Origin: Formosa agariphila KMM 3901
GTDB taxonomy: Bacteria; Bacteroidota; Bacteroidia; Flavobacteriales; Flavobacteriaceae
Length of the DNA stretch: 64,000 bases
Assembly (NCBI RefSeq): GCF_000723205.1
Contig: NZ_HG315671.1
Location: 3,168,940 to 3,232,939, forward strand
Direction: 5' to 3'
Shown here: one piece after another, positions 45,317-53,251 of the stretch
Layout of the letters: each line of letters opens with the position of its first letter
How positions within the stretch are numbered: the first letter of the stretch is position 1
Program-made: the position numbers and the translations under genes
Notes under the pieces: model-generated
The model's database searches: none
What the model was told of the DNA's origin: nothing
The model's input: only the letters and a program-made list of their open reading frames with translations

Positions 45317-46594
45317 TTAATTTTTTATAACGTCTTTAATAGCACCTAAATCTCCATCAATATTATCAGGGATTTCCAAACCTAACAACTCACAAATTAA
45401 GGGATAAATATTTATATTTTTAGTAGCTTCAATCGTTGTGCCTTTTTTAAATGCCGAACCATTCGCATAAAAAATACCATGCATATCTTTATAATCAGGA
45501 TTAAACCCATGCACACCAGAGTGTAATTGCCCAATGTCTTTTTTATGTGCTATAGCTTTATTAGAAGTAAAGTAATAACTAGAATCTGCCACAACCTGGA
45601 TGGATCCCCAATCTTTATGTTTTGGTGTATATTCGAAACCTGGTGTATCTGCTGTTTTATACACTTTAAAATGATTTTCTTTAGCTTTTAAGGTTTCAAA
45701 TATCTTTGATGAATCTACATTTTCTTTCGGATGAATACTCAACATAGAACCATTATCTATGGTTAAAAATTCATCTTCATTTTTTATAGTTTCTAAAGGA
45801 ATAAAATTAGAAGATTGAAGTTCTGTCATTCCGTGATCGGAAACAATTAAAATATTCACATCTAAGCCCGTATCCTTAACCCCTTGAAATAAATCGCCTA
45901 ATTGACTATCTAAATTGAATAATGCGTTTTTAATTTCAGCTTTATTATTTGGACCATATTTATGTCCAATATCATCCATATCTGAAAAATACATCATGAT
46001 TAAGTGTGGGCGTTTCTCTTCGGGCAATTTTAACCAATTTATGGCCTGATTTACTCGAGTACTATTTTTTACACGACCATCGTAATCATAATAATAAGTT
46101 GGACGTACACCATTAATTTCGGCTTCAGAACCTACAAAAAAGTAACTCGCCGTGGTAATTCCTGCATTTTCTGCATGACACCAAATTGGAGAACCTTTAT
46201 AAAAACTGCCATCTGTAACTTGCTCCCTATTTCCAATTTTATAAATATCGTCTTTGCTAGAGTTGTAAAATGTATTACCAATTATACCATGCTTTTCTGG
46301 ATACATTCCTGTGGCAATACTATAATGATTGGGAAATGTTTTTGAAGGAAAAACGGGTATTAACGACTCGGCTTGAGTACCATTTTTTATAAAATCTGTT
46401 AAAGCCGGTGGTTTATAAGTATTCACATAATCCCACCTAAAACCATCTAGAGAGATAAGGATCACATAAGGTGTATCTGTAGTGTCTTGCGCTTGTTTAC
46501 TTGAATTTACAAGCGGTTTAGCCGGATGACAAGAACTCACTATAACTGAAAGGACTATTAATAATAGTGAATAATATTTATAGAGTTTAATCAT
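45317..46594 (-). CDS. Nucleotide pyrophosphatase/phosphodiesterase family lipoprotein
   Basis: A 425-residue lipoprotein, start ATG 46594 (MIKLYKYYSLLL). The signal ends in lipobox VSSC. The alkaline-phosphatase-superfamily core shows the metal and nucleophile motifs of NPP enzymes: ILISLDGFRWDY (Asp), FPSKTFPNHYSIATGMYPEKHGIIGN (catalytic Thr of KTFPNH), SDMDDIGHKYGP, VSDHGMT and GVHGF. It most likely cleaves nucleotide or phosphodiester substrates in the periplasm or on the surface. It lies 11 bases upstream of the DUF1304 gene. The exact substrate cannot be fixed. Confidence 0.93.
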   Translation of the reverse strand: MIKLYKYYSLLLIVLSVIVSSCHPAKPLVNSSKQAQDTTDTPYVILISLDGFRWDYVNTYKPPALTDFIKNGTQAESLIPVFPSKTFPNHYSIATGMYPEKHGIIGNTFYNSSKDDIYKIGNREQVTDGSFYKGSPIWCHAENAGITTASYFFVGSEAEINGVRPTYYYDYDGRVKNSTRVNQAINWLKLPEEKRPHLIMMYFSDMDDIGHKYGPNNKAEIKNALFNLDSQLGDLFQGVKDTGLDVNILIVSDHGMTELQSSNFIPLETIKNEDEFLTIDNGSMLSIHPKENVDSSKIFETLKAKENHFKVYKTADTPGFEYTPKHKDWGSIQVVADSSYYFTSNKAIAHKKDIGQLHSGVHGFNPDYKDMHGIFYANGSAFKKGTTIEATKNINIYPLICELLGLEIPDNIDGDLGAIKDVIKN

Positions 46595-46831
46595 ACATAA
46601 AGCCAATTACTGAGTTAAAAGTACAAATATGATTATTTACAGCCTAATTGAAACTGTATCGTATTATTAATCGTTTAAATTATTATAACCATAACACTAT
46701 CTAACGGAGTTTAAGCCCAAAACTCAGTTACGTTGAGAGTTTAATATTGACTTTAGTGCTAGCGCTTTTATCGATTTCAACATCATTTTGAAAATTTATA
46801 ACTCTCTCTTGAATCCCTCTATTATTCCTTA

Positions 46832-47566
46832 TTACACCATAGCACCATTTGCACCAATAACCTGACCGGACACCCACTTAGAGTCATCGCTTGCTAAAAA
46901 CAATACGATTCTAGCAATATCTATAGGTTGTGCTAAACGATTAAACGCATTCATACCTTTTAATTTATCTAAGGTGTCTTCAGATTTTCCGGTTAAAAAT
47001 AAATCTGTTTCTGTTGGTCCGGGTGCTAATGCATTAACCGAAATACCTCTTCCTATTTCTTTAGAAAACACTTTAGTCATTTGCTCTACTGCAGCTTTGG
47101 TTGCCGAATATATGGCATACGTTGGAAACATTAATTTTGCTGTAGACGACGAGAAGTTAATAATACTTCCATGGTCTGCTAATTTAGCTTCTGCTTCTTG
47201 TAGTGTATTAAAAACACCTCTAACATTTACTTCAAATTGTTTTGTGAAATCGTCTTGAGTATTATCTTTAATTAACTTTGCTTTCATAACTCCAGCATTG
47301 TTTACCAACACATCGACTTTCCCGTAAGTTTCAATGGTTTTATCGAAAAGCCTGGTGACATCGTCACGGTTACTCACATCGGCTTTAATTGCCAAGGCTT
47401 TTCCTCCATTTTCAATAATAGTTTTAACGGTTTGGTCTGCATCAGATGTACTATTTGAATGATTTACAATAACCGTAGCACCGTGTTTCGATAATAACAA
47501 AGCAACCTCTTTACCAATTCCCCGAGATGCTCCTGTTACTATAACAACTTTATGTTCTAGATTCAT
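46832..47566 (-). CDS. SDR family oxidoreductase (FabG-like)
   Basis: A 244-residue classical SDR: TGASRGIGKE (cofactor), NNAG, catalytic Ser in INFSSSTAK and YxxxK in AIYSATKAAVEQM, and the C-terminal VSGQVIGANGAMV typical of FabG relatives. It is the third gene of a minus-strand row: TetR regulator, dehalogenase, then this SDR after 68 bases, so it is likely in the same regulon. It probably reduces or oxidises a hydroxyacid or aldehyde linked to the dehalogenase step, but this is inference. Confidence 0.88.
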   Translation of the reverse strand: MNLEHKVVIVTGASRGIGKEVALLLSKHGATVIVNHSNSTSDADQTVKTIIENGGKALAIKADVSNRDDVTRLFDKTIETYGKVDVLVNNAGVMKAKLIKDNTQDDFTKQFEVNVRGVFNTLQEAEAKLADHGSIINFSSSTAKLMFPTYAIYSATKAAVEQMTKVFSKEIGRGISVNALAPGPTETDLFLTGKSEDTLDKLKGMNAFNRLAQPIDIARIVLFLASDDSKWVSGQVIGANGAMV

Positions 47567-47634
47567 AATATTTACTTTTTTGAAGATTATAATTTTAAAA
47601 CAACCTAATTTACATTAACTCCCCGATTAAGATA

Positions 47635-48438
47635 TTACTTTTTTAAAGCAATTAAACGATCGGCTACCAATGCTAAATTAGATTCATTAATTTCAGGTTT
47701 AGGAGACAACGGATATAATTGCGCTCCAGGTCGGCTAATAAAAGCACCTTTCCAATTAGCCCATAAAGCACCAGAAATATCCCAACCGTGAGCTGCTACT
47801 AATAAACATTCTTCTGGCTTAACTCCCATTTTTCTTGCAGCCCATGTATATGCATCTACATGTGGTTTAAACTTCCCTATATCTTCAACACTTAATCGTG
47901 CTTCAAAATAGTCTAATAAACCTGCGTTTCTAAATTGAGTTTCTACGCCTTTGTTAGATGAATTTGTAAAAGACACCAATTTATAACCTGCATCTTTTAG
48001 TCTTTGTAACGCTTCTTTTACTTCTGGATGTGCAGGTAAAGATCTAATTGGTCCTAATATGGCTTGTCTAGCATCTGCTTCAGTTATGGTAATTCCATTA
48101 TTGGCGGCAACCATTTGTAAGGCAGCGGCACCAATAATACCAAAATCGTTATATTGATTTGCTACAGTTGATACTAAAGAATACTGCAGCATGGTTGTAA
48201 ACCACAACGGTAATAAGTCACTTCTATTTCCTAATGCTTGTCCAACACTTTCCTTCATTACTGTAAGATCTAACAAGGTTTCGTTTACATCGAAAAAGAG
48301 CACTTTAGGTCTCGTTGTTAATTGATCTAATTCATTATTTAGACTAGCTGTACCCGCTATTCCCATTTGTGGTATAGCAGCACTAGCCAAACCAAACATG
48401 GCTGTTTTTTTAATAAAGTCTCTTCTGTTATTTTTCAT
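47635..48438 (-). CDS. HAD type II haloacid dehalogenase-like protein with Tat signal
   Basis: A 267-residue protein that begins MKNNRRDFIKKTAMFG, a twin-arginine signal, so it is exported folded. The mature part is a type II haloacid dehalogenase-like HAD: nucleophile Asp50 in FFDVNETLLDL, Ser/Thr in SFTNSSNKG, Lys in IGKFKPHVDAYTWAARKMG, and HGWDISGALWANWKGAFISRPG. L-2-haloacid dehalogenases hydrolyse the carbon-halogen bond to a 2-hydroxyacid, and their usual location is the cytoplasm, so the Tat signal is notable. A TetR-type operator (48455-48474) lies 16 bases upstream. The true substrate is unproven. Confidence 0.86.
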   Translation of the reverse strand: MKNNRRDFIKKTAMFGLASAAIPQMGIAGTASLNNELDQLTTRPKVLFFDVNETLLDLTVMKESVGQALGNRSDLLPLWFTTMLQYSLVSTVANQYNDFGIIGAAALQMVAANNGITITEADARQAILGPIRSLPAHPEVKEALQRLKDAGYKLVSFTNSSNKGVETQFRNAGLLDYFEARLSVEDIGKFKPHVDAYTWAARKMGVKPEECLLVAAHGWDISGALWANWKGAFISRPGAQLYPLSPKPEINESNLALVADRLIALKK

Positions 48439-48454
48439 AGTATGTGATTGTTAA

Positions 48455-48474
48455 AACATACCGATTGGTATGTT
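48455..48474. promoter_or_regulatory. TetR-type operator upstream of the dehalogenase gene
   Basis: Perfect inverted repeat AACATACC-GATT-GGTATGTT, 16 bases before the dehalogenase start. A related half-conserved copy lies upstream of tetR at 49109-49128. Confidence 0.75.
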
Positions 48475-48488
48475 ATTGAATAAAAAAA

Positions 48489-49091
48489 TTATGCTTTCAA
48501 TTGATTTATATAATCTGAGAGCCCTAATATATAGTCGTCTAAAACAAGGTCGTCGTCATATAATTTTCTGATGCCTCGAATCCCTTCAAACGCACTAATT
48601 AAATAGATAGCAACGGCTTGACTAGAAACATTTACTTTAATTGTTTGTTCTTTTTTTCCGCGTTCTATTATAGCAACTAGAGCAGATTTCCAAGAATTAA
48701 TGATTTGCTTTAACGCGAGCTGATAGGCTGTTTCGAAATCGCCAATCTCGTTAATAAAATTATTCATTGGACATCCATGTTGTTTTTCGTAGATATTGAA
48801 AGCCTTTAAACGCTCTATAAACGTAGACTGCAAAATGGTTAAGGCATCACCCGTTTGAAGCAGAGGAAGCACCATACCTTCCACAACTCTCTTTTTAACT
48901 TTTAAAGAAATAACTTCTAAGCCTAAGTCCTTTTTACTAGAATAGTGATGATAAAAAGCACCTTTAGTTAATTTAGAAGCTTTCATAATTTTATCGATAC
49001 TGGTCGTTTTAAAACCCTGCTCGTAAAACTGTTTAAAAGCCTCGTCTATTATGATTTGTTTAGTAAGTTCTGATTTTAATCCTTGTTGCAT
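48489..49091 (-). CDS. TetR/AcrR family transcriptional regulator
   Basis: A 200-residue regulator: N-terminal helix-turn-helix (about 8-55, KQIIIDEAFKQFYEQGFKTTSIDKIMKASKLTKGAFYHHYSSKKDLG is its core) and a C-terminal ligand-binding domain with GCPMNNFINEIGD and a helical end (LVLDDYILGLSDYINQLKA), as in the TetR_C_6/AcrR type. It is followed on the same strand by the Tat-dehalogenase and an SDR. The matching operators at 49109-49128 and 48455-48474 indicate that it represses itself and the dehalogenase gene. The ligand is unknown. Confidence 0.9.
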   Translation of the reverse strand: MQQGLKSELTKQIIIDEAFKQFYEQGFKTTSIDKIMKASKLTKGAFYHHYSSKKDLGLEVISLKVKKRVVEGMVLPLLQTGDALTILQSTFIERLKAFNIYEKQHGCPMNNFINEIGDFETAYQLALKQIINSWKSALVAIIERGKKEQTIKVNVSSQAVAIYLISAFEGIRGIRKLYDDDLVLDDYILGLSDYINQLKA

Positions 49092-49108
49092 GTTACAAAC
49101 CTAAATAA

Positions 49109-49128
49109 AAAATACTAGGAGGTATGTT
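49109..49128. promoter_or_regulatory. TetR-type operator upstream of tetR
   Basis: The right half GGTATGTT is identical to the site at 48455-48474 and the left half AAAATACT keeps six of eight bases of AACATACC, with the same four-base spacing. It lies 18-37 bases upstream of the tetR start codon, which suggests autoregulation. Confidence 0.55.
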
Positions 49129-49235
49129 TTTTAACAAAATGTTTGAATTAACATGTGAGTAGATGAAAACTTAGACACCAACAAACAAAAAAGAGAGTGA
49201 TTAAAAATTCTGATGTCTACCAAAAAAAGCATAAA

Positions 49236-49266
49236 AAAAAGGGCCTACAAAATGTAGACCCTTTTA
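49236..49266 (-). terminator. Terminator at the end of the alginate locus
   Basis: AAAAGGGCCTACA pairs with TGTAGACCCTTTT (13 bp with one wobble) around a short loop, and the minus strand then reads a long T run. It is 21 bases beyond the SDR stop codon and ends the GntR-MFS-SDR side of the locus. Confidence 0.88.
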
Positions 49267-49286
49267 AATTATAAAATGATATTATA

Positions 49287-50048
49287 TTAGATACCTAATG
49301 CTTGACCACCACCAATTTGAACAGTTTCAGCTGTCATGAAAGATGCATCGTCACTAGCTAAGAAAGAAACCACACCAGCAACTTCTTCTGGCTGACCTAA
49401 TCTTCCTAATAAAACACTGTTAGCCCAAGAAGCAAAAACTTCTGGCTTAGTAGCTTTAATTTGAGCGTGGAAAGGTGTATCGATAGTACCAGGAGATACT
49501 GCGTTTACTCTAATTCCGTATTCAGCTAAATCTTTAGCTAATGCTCTAGTAATAGACTGTACTCCACCTTTAGATACTGAATAAATTCCAGCTCCAGGTC
49601 CTGCACCATTCCATGCTGCATTAGAAGTATAGTTTATAATTGAAGCATTTTCACCTTTCTTAAGGAAAGGAATCGCTGCTCTTGAAGCAAAAAATACTGA
49701 ATCAAGGTTTAAAGCCATAACAAATCTGTATTGTTCAGTTGTCATTTCTTCAAATCTAGCTCTAACACCAATACCACCTGTATTGTTTACAAGAAGATCG
49801 ATTTTTCCGTATTTTTCACCAATTTTAGTGATATTTTCAGTAACAGCTTCGTCTTTAGTCATGTCGAATCCGTAGTATTCAGCAGTGATTCCAGCAGCAG
49901 TAAGTTCAGCTACTCTTTCAGCTCCAATTTCATCTTCAATACCGTTTAATATAACAGTATATCCATCTTTACCTAATCTTTGAGCTACTGCGAAACCAAT
50001 TCCACCTGTAGCACCTGTAATAACTGCAACTTTTTTTGAATTACTCAT
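49287..50048 (-). CDS. SDR family DEH reductase (predicted)
   Basis: A 253-residue SDR: cofactor site TGATGGIGFA, NNTGG, catalytic Ser in INYTSNAA and YxxxK in GIYSVSKGGVQ, and the C-terminal TAETVQIGGGQALGI. Within an alginate locus the expected SDR reduces 4-deoxy-L-erythro-5-hexoseulose uronate (DEH) to 2-keto-3-deoxygluconate with NAD(P)H in the cytoplasm. The position 49 bases after the MFS carrier gene, in the GntR-controlled row, supports that assignment. The sequence alone does not prove the substrate; other uronate keto-reductions are possible. A terminator follows at once. Confidence 0.85.
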   Translation of the reverse strand: MSNSKKVAVITGATGGIGFAVAQRLGKDGYTVILNGIEDEIGAERVAELTAAGITAEYYGFDMTKDEAVTENITKIGEKYGKIDLLVNNTGGIGVRARFEEMTTEQYRFVMALNLDSVFFASRAAIPFLKKGENASIINYTSNAAWNGAGPGAGIYSVSKGGVQSITRALAKDLAEYGIRVNAVSPGTIDTPFHAQIKATKPEVFASWANSVLLGRLGQPEEVAGVVSFLASDDASFMTAETVQIGGGQALGI

Positions 50049-50097
50049 TTTATTAATATTTAATATTTAACTTTAATTTTGTTTTTATTTATACTCT

Positions 50098-51381
50098 TTA
50101 CTCTACGTTCTTAATTTCTCTAGCGAAGTAATAGATTGCTCCAACACCTAGCGGAACGAATACTGCAATCGCAATAAAAATTGGTGTGTAAGACACTTCA
50201 GCAATAATAGGTACTAAGAAGTTCATGATGATTACAGAGAATACACCAACCATTCCACCTAATCCAGCTAATGACCCAACATTTTTACCGTTAAAGAAAT
50301 CACTTGGTAAAGTTTGAACGTTACCAATAGCAAATTGGAAACCAAATAATACTACAAATACAATACCTACAAATCGTTCTGGTGTATTACCAAAGAATAC
50401 TGTAGCTACTAAACCTAAGAACATGATGATACCACCAATTAAAATGGTTGTCTTACGTCCTTTATCAATAGAATTTGTTTTAGATATAATTTGACCTGAA
50501 ACATAACCTCCGGCGATACTACCAATAGCAGCACCAACATAAGGTACCCAAGCAAACATACCTACTTCTTTTACATCGAAACCATAAATATCGAATAAGT
50601 AAATTGGCATCCAACCTACGAATAACCACCAGATTGGCTCTAAGAAGAAACGTCCAACAACAATAGACCACGCTTCTCTGTGCGATAAAATTTGTGTTAA
50701 GGTTAATCCTTTTACATTATCTTCTGCGTCACGATCTGCTTGACTTTGACCGTCTAATATATATTGTTGTTCTTCTTCGGTAATCCAAGGGTGTTTCTTT
50801 GGTCCTGCTTTATTAATAAGCAACCATGGAATAATCCATAAGATACCAAAAGACCCCACAATCATAAAGGTAGTTCTCCAACCATATGCAACGAAAATCA
50901 TTGCAATAAACGGCGGTGCAATTACAGAACCAATAGAGGCTCCTGCGTTAAATAATCCTTGTGCAATGGCACGTTCTTTAATAGGAAACCATTCGGCATT
51001 ACTTTTAACTCCACCTGGCCAGTTACCAGCTTCAGATAAACCTAATGTACTTCTAAAAAATGCAAGTCCTAAAAATCCTCTAACTGTTGAATGTAAGAAA
51101 GATGATAATCCCCAAACTCCAATACTAATAACGTAACCTAAACGTGTTCCCACTTTATCGAACAATTTCCCTGAGAACAATTGCCCTAAAGCATATGCAA
51201 CCATAAAAATGTTAAGAATATTACCGTAGTCTGTTTTGGTTAATCCTAAATCGTAAGAAATAGACCCTGGAAGGTTTTCATTCCCCCACATTACTGCTAA
51301 TGCACTTCTGTCGATGTAATTAATTACTGAAGCCAAAAATATGAGCCCAATAATAAACCACCTTAATCCTTTTACTTTCAT
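50098..51381 (-). CDS. MFS hexuronate transporter (ExuT-like)
   Basis: A 427-residue inner-membrane carrier with 12 predicted helices and the ACS/ExuT family marks: NYIDRSALAVMWGNENLP near the N-terminus, GWGLSSFLHS, SEAGNWPGGVKSNAEWFPIKERAIAQGLFNAGASIG in the second to fourth helices. ExuT relatives import hexuronates such as galacturonate. In alginate loci this type is taken to carry DEH or mono-uronate. It lies 113 bases after gntR, with a hairpin between them, and 49 bases before the SDR, so the two probably form one transcript. Confidence 0.92.
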   Translation of the reverse strand: MKVKGLRWFIIGLIFLASVINYIDRSALAVMWGNENLPGSISYDLGLTKTDYGNILNIFMVAYALGQLFSGKLFDKVGTRLGYVISIGVWGLSSFLHSTVRGFLGLAFFRSTLGLSEAGNWPGGVKSNAEWFPIKERAIAQGLFNAGASIGSVIAPPFIAMIFVAYGWRTTFMIVGSFGILWIIPWLLINKAGPKKHPWITEEEQQYILDGQSQADRDAEDNVKGLTLTQILSHREAWSIVVGRFFLEPIWWLFVGWMPIYLFDIYGFDVKEVGMFAWVPYVGAAIGSIAGGYVSGQIISKTNSIDKGRKTTILIGGIIMFLGLVATVFFGNTPERFVGIVFVVLFGFQFAIGNVQTLPSDFFNGKNVGSLAGLGGMVGVFSVIIMNFLVPIIAEVSYTPIFIAIAVFVPLGVGAIYYFAREIKNVE

Positions 51382-51458
51382 AATACTTTTTTGAGATTTT
51401 CAAGAAAAAAATGCGTGACATATCCTTTTCTTGTTATTAATAATTGTTGCATTAAAAA

Positions 51459-51482
51459 GGTAAAGAGCAATTGCTTTTTACC
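51459..51482 (-). terminator. Hairpin after gntR
   Basis: GGTAAA pairs with TTTACC, and AGCAATTGCT inside is palindromic. The minus strand then reads CTTTTTAA. It lies 12 bases beyond the gntR stop codon and may uncouple gntR from the MFS gene or only reduce read-through. Confidence 0.55.
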
Positions 51483-51494
51483 TCTCTTAATATT

Positions 51495-52199
51495 TTATTC
51501 TACGTTATAACAATACTGGTATAACGTTTTAAAATGCACCTTAAGCGCTTCACGTGCTTTGGTTGTATCTTTAGCTTTTATAGCTTCATAAATAACTCTA
51601 TGTTCGTTTATGGCAGAAACAGTTAAGTCGTCACCACAAACATGATATGCTCTAAAATTGGTTATAATTTCTGGAGTTATCTTTAACATAAACGCATTTA
51701 GCATGCTATTACCACAGGCTTTTGCAATAGTTAAATGAAATAATAAATCTTCTTGTACCGCTTTTTCTCCGTTGATAATTTTTTCTTCATAAGCTTCTAA
51801 AGCATTTTTAATGTTTATTAAATCTGCTTCAGTTCTTCGTAAGGAGGCTAATTTTACAATTTTTAATTCTAATAGAATTCGGGTTTCAACCAAAGATTTA
51901 AAATCTGGAACAGTAAGTTCTAGAATATCTTTAACCATACCATTCATTGCGATAATTCCCATATCGGCAACAAAGGTTCCGCTTTGAGGAATGGATTTTA
52001 ACAATCCATAAAACTCTAATCTATTGATAGATTCTCTAACTAGACCTCGGCTTACACCAAATTTTTCAGACAACATACGTTCTGAAGGTAATTTATCACC
52101 AGGCTCTAAATTTTTTGAGTTAATAAGCTCAGCAATCTCTGCTATAATCTTATTATGAATCTCATCATGATCATTATTCATTAAAACTCCTAATTTCAT
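51495..52199 (-). CDS. FadR-subfamily GntR regulator of alginate genes
   Basis: A 234-residue regulator: winged helix-turn-helix about 14-78 (EIAELINSKNLEPGDKLPSERMLSEKFGVSRGLVRESINRLEFYGLL is its core) and an all-helical FCD ligand domain about 95-230 (VPDFKSLVETRILLELKIVKLASLR, VQEDLLFHLTIAKACGNSML, NEHRVIYEAIKAKDTTKAREALKVHFK) with conserved His/Asp positions for metal and ligand. In alginate loci such regulators sense KDG or a related uronate. Palindrome AATTGGTTAACCAGTT lies 13 bases before its start codon, so it probably represses itself, the susC operon and the lyase gene at 23188-27912. Confidence 0.9.
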   Translation of the reverse strand: MKLGVLMNNDHDEIHNKIIAEIAELINSKNLEPGDKLPSERMLSEKFGVSRGLVRESINRLEFYGLLKSIPQSGTFVADMGIIAMNGMVKDILELTVPDFKSLVETRILLELKIVKLASLRRTEADLINIKNALEAYEEKIINGEKAVQEDLLFHLTIAKACGNSMLNAFMLKITPEIITNFRAYHVCGDDLTVSAINEHRVIYEAIKAKDTTKAREALKVHFKTLYQYCYNVE

Positions 52200-52212
52200 C
52201 TAATATCTAAAA

Positions 52213-52228
52213 AATTGGTTAACCAGTT
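52213..52228. promoter_or_regulatory. GntR-type operator at the gntR promoter
   Basis: Palindrome AATTGGTTAACCAGTT (one mismatch in the outer arms), 13 bases before the gntR start codon. A consensus -7 box TAGTTTTG lies at 52239-52246 on the minus strand, so the operator sits on or right after the transcription start. Confidence 0.75.
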
Positions 52229-52320
52229 TTCAACTGCGCAAAACTACAAAAAAAGTTATCAATCTGTACTTATACTATTACTTAATTGTGTTAATATAAT
52301 GTAAATACAATTACGATTTG

Positions 52321-53241
52321 CTAATGTTTAACTTCTAACTCGTAGTAATTAACTTTTGCAAAGGCACCTTCATCTCTTGATTGGAAATAATTACCTGCTT
52401 TAAAATAATTCTCGAATACTCCCCATCTTTTCATGTGAATACTATCGTAAACAGCATATTCATTTTTATTTAAAATGACAACCATTTTTCCATCAGACAC
52501 TTCCACCTCTAAGGTAAATTTACTAAAACCAACTTCTTGTTCGAACGTAAAACCTTTATCGTCGTCCCAAGCGTCTTTACCTAAAATTTCATTGTCACTT
52601 GCACTTAAGTTTTTAAGTTCTTTGGTTTTAACTCTAATTTTACCGTCTTGCCAATAAATTTTTAATATAGGTGGTGCATTATTGTCTTTCTGACCAATTA
52701 AGTCGCGTTGCTCGTTTGTTAATCGACCATGAATTTGCATGATGATTACTTTATGGTATTTACCGTCTGAAGATTTAGAAACATCTCCCATTTGTAATTT
52801 ACCTTTCATATAAGCGCCGTCTGCAAACGTCCAGTTGGTATTATTATCTCCTGGTACCATTTGCTCCCTTAACTCGGATCTGGTATACTTTGTATTCGCT
52901 GTTGTAGCATCACTCGGAAAAGAATAAAAAACTAAAGCTCCAAGCGTAGAATCATTATACATATAAGGTAATAGCCTTTCGTCTGTAGCATAATCCAAAA
53001 TCTCTGGCGGCTCTATATTCATAGCACTACCCTTATGATTAAGTTCTGGTGTGGTAACACTCCAATGACTTAAATCTATCTCTGGTAATTTGTATTTCTT
53101 TTTTTTCTTTCTCTTTTTGTCTTTTTTCTCGACTTTAGAGTTCGAATCTGCAGAGCTACTTGTCTTTTCTTGACAAGTAGCACTAACAGAAAGAAAAACT
53201 ATTACTATTAATCCTAATATTTCTTTTCGAAAATTTTTCAT
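52321..53241 (-). CDS. PL7 alginate lyase, surface lipoprotein
   Basis: A 306-residue lipoprotein with lipobox SATC (Cys23). A strongly basic linker follows (KKDKKRKKKKKYK, about residues 39-51), then a PL7 jelly-roll lyase (about 55-306) with all motifs intact: RSELRE 121-126, QIH 169-171, YFKAGNYFQ 279-287. PL7 lyases split internal alginate bonds by beta-elimination and give unsaturated oligomers. It is the last gene of the SusC-SusD-lipoprotein-PKD-PL7 operon and starts 10 bases after the PKD gene. The lipid anchor puts it at the cell surface, close to the SusCD importer. The basic linker may bind the polyanion or the membrane surface. Confidence 0.92.
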   Translation of the reverse strand: MKNFRKEILGLIVIVFLSVSATCQEKTSSSADSNSKVEKKDKKRKKKKKYKLPEIDLSHWSVTTPELNHKGSAMNIEPPEILDYATDERLLPYMYNDSTLGALVFYSFPSDATTANTKYTRSELREQMVPGDNNTNWTFADGAYMKGKLQMGDVSKSSDGKYHKVIIMQIHGRLTNEQRDLIGQKDNNAPPILKIYWQDGKIRVKTKELKNLSASDNEILGKDAWDDDKGFTFEQEVGFSKFTLEVEVSDGKMVVILNKNEYAVYDSIHMKRWGVFENYFKAGNYFQSRDEGAFAKVNYYELEVKH

Positions 53242-53251
53242 TTCTTATGAA

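Noticed and set aside
46974-47258. 94-residue plus-strand frame opposite the SDR
   Set aside because: It lies fully antisense to a well-conserved SDR and has no recognisable feature.
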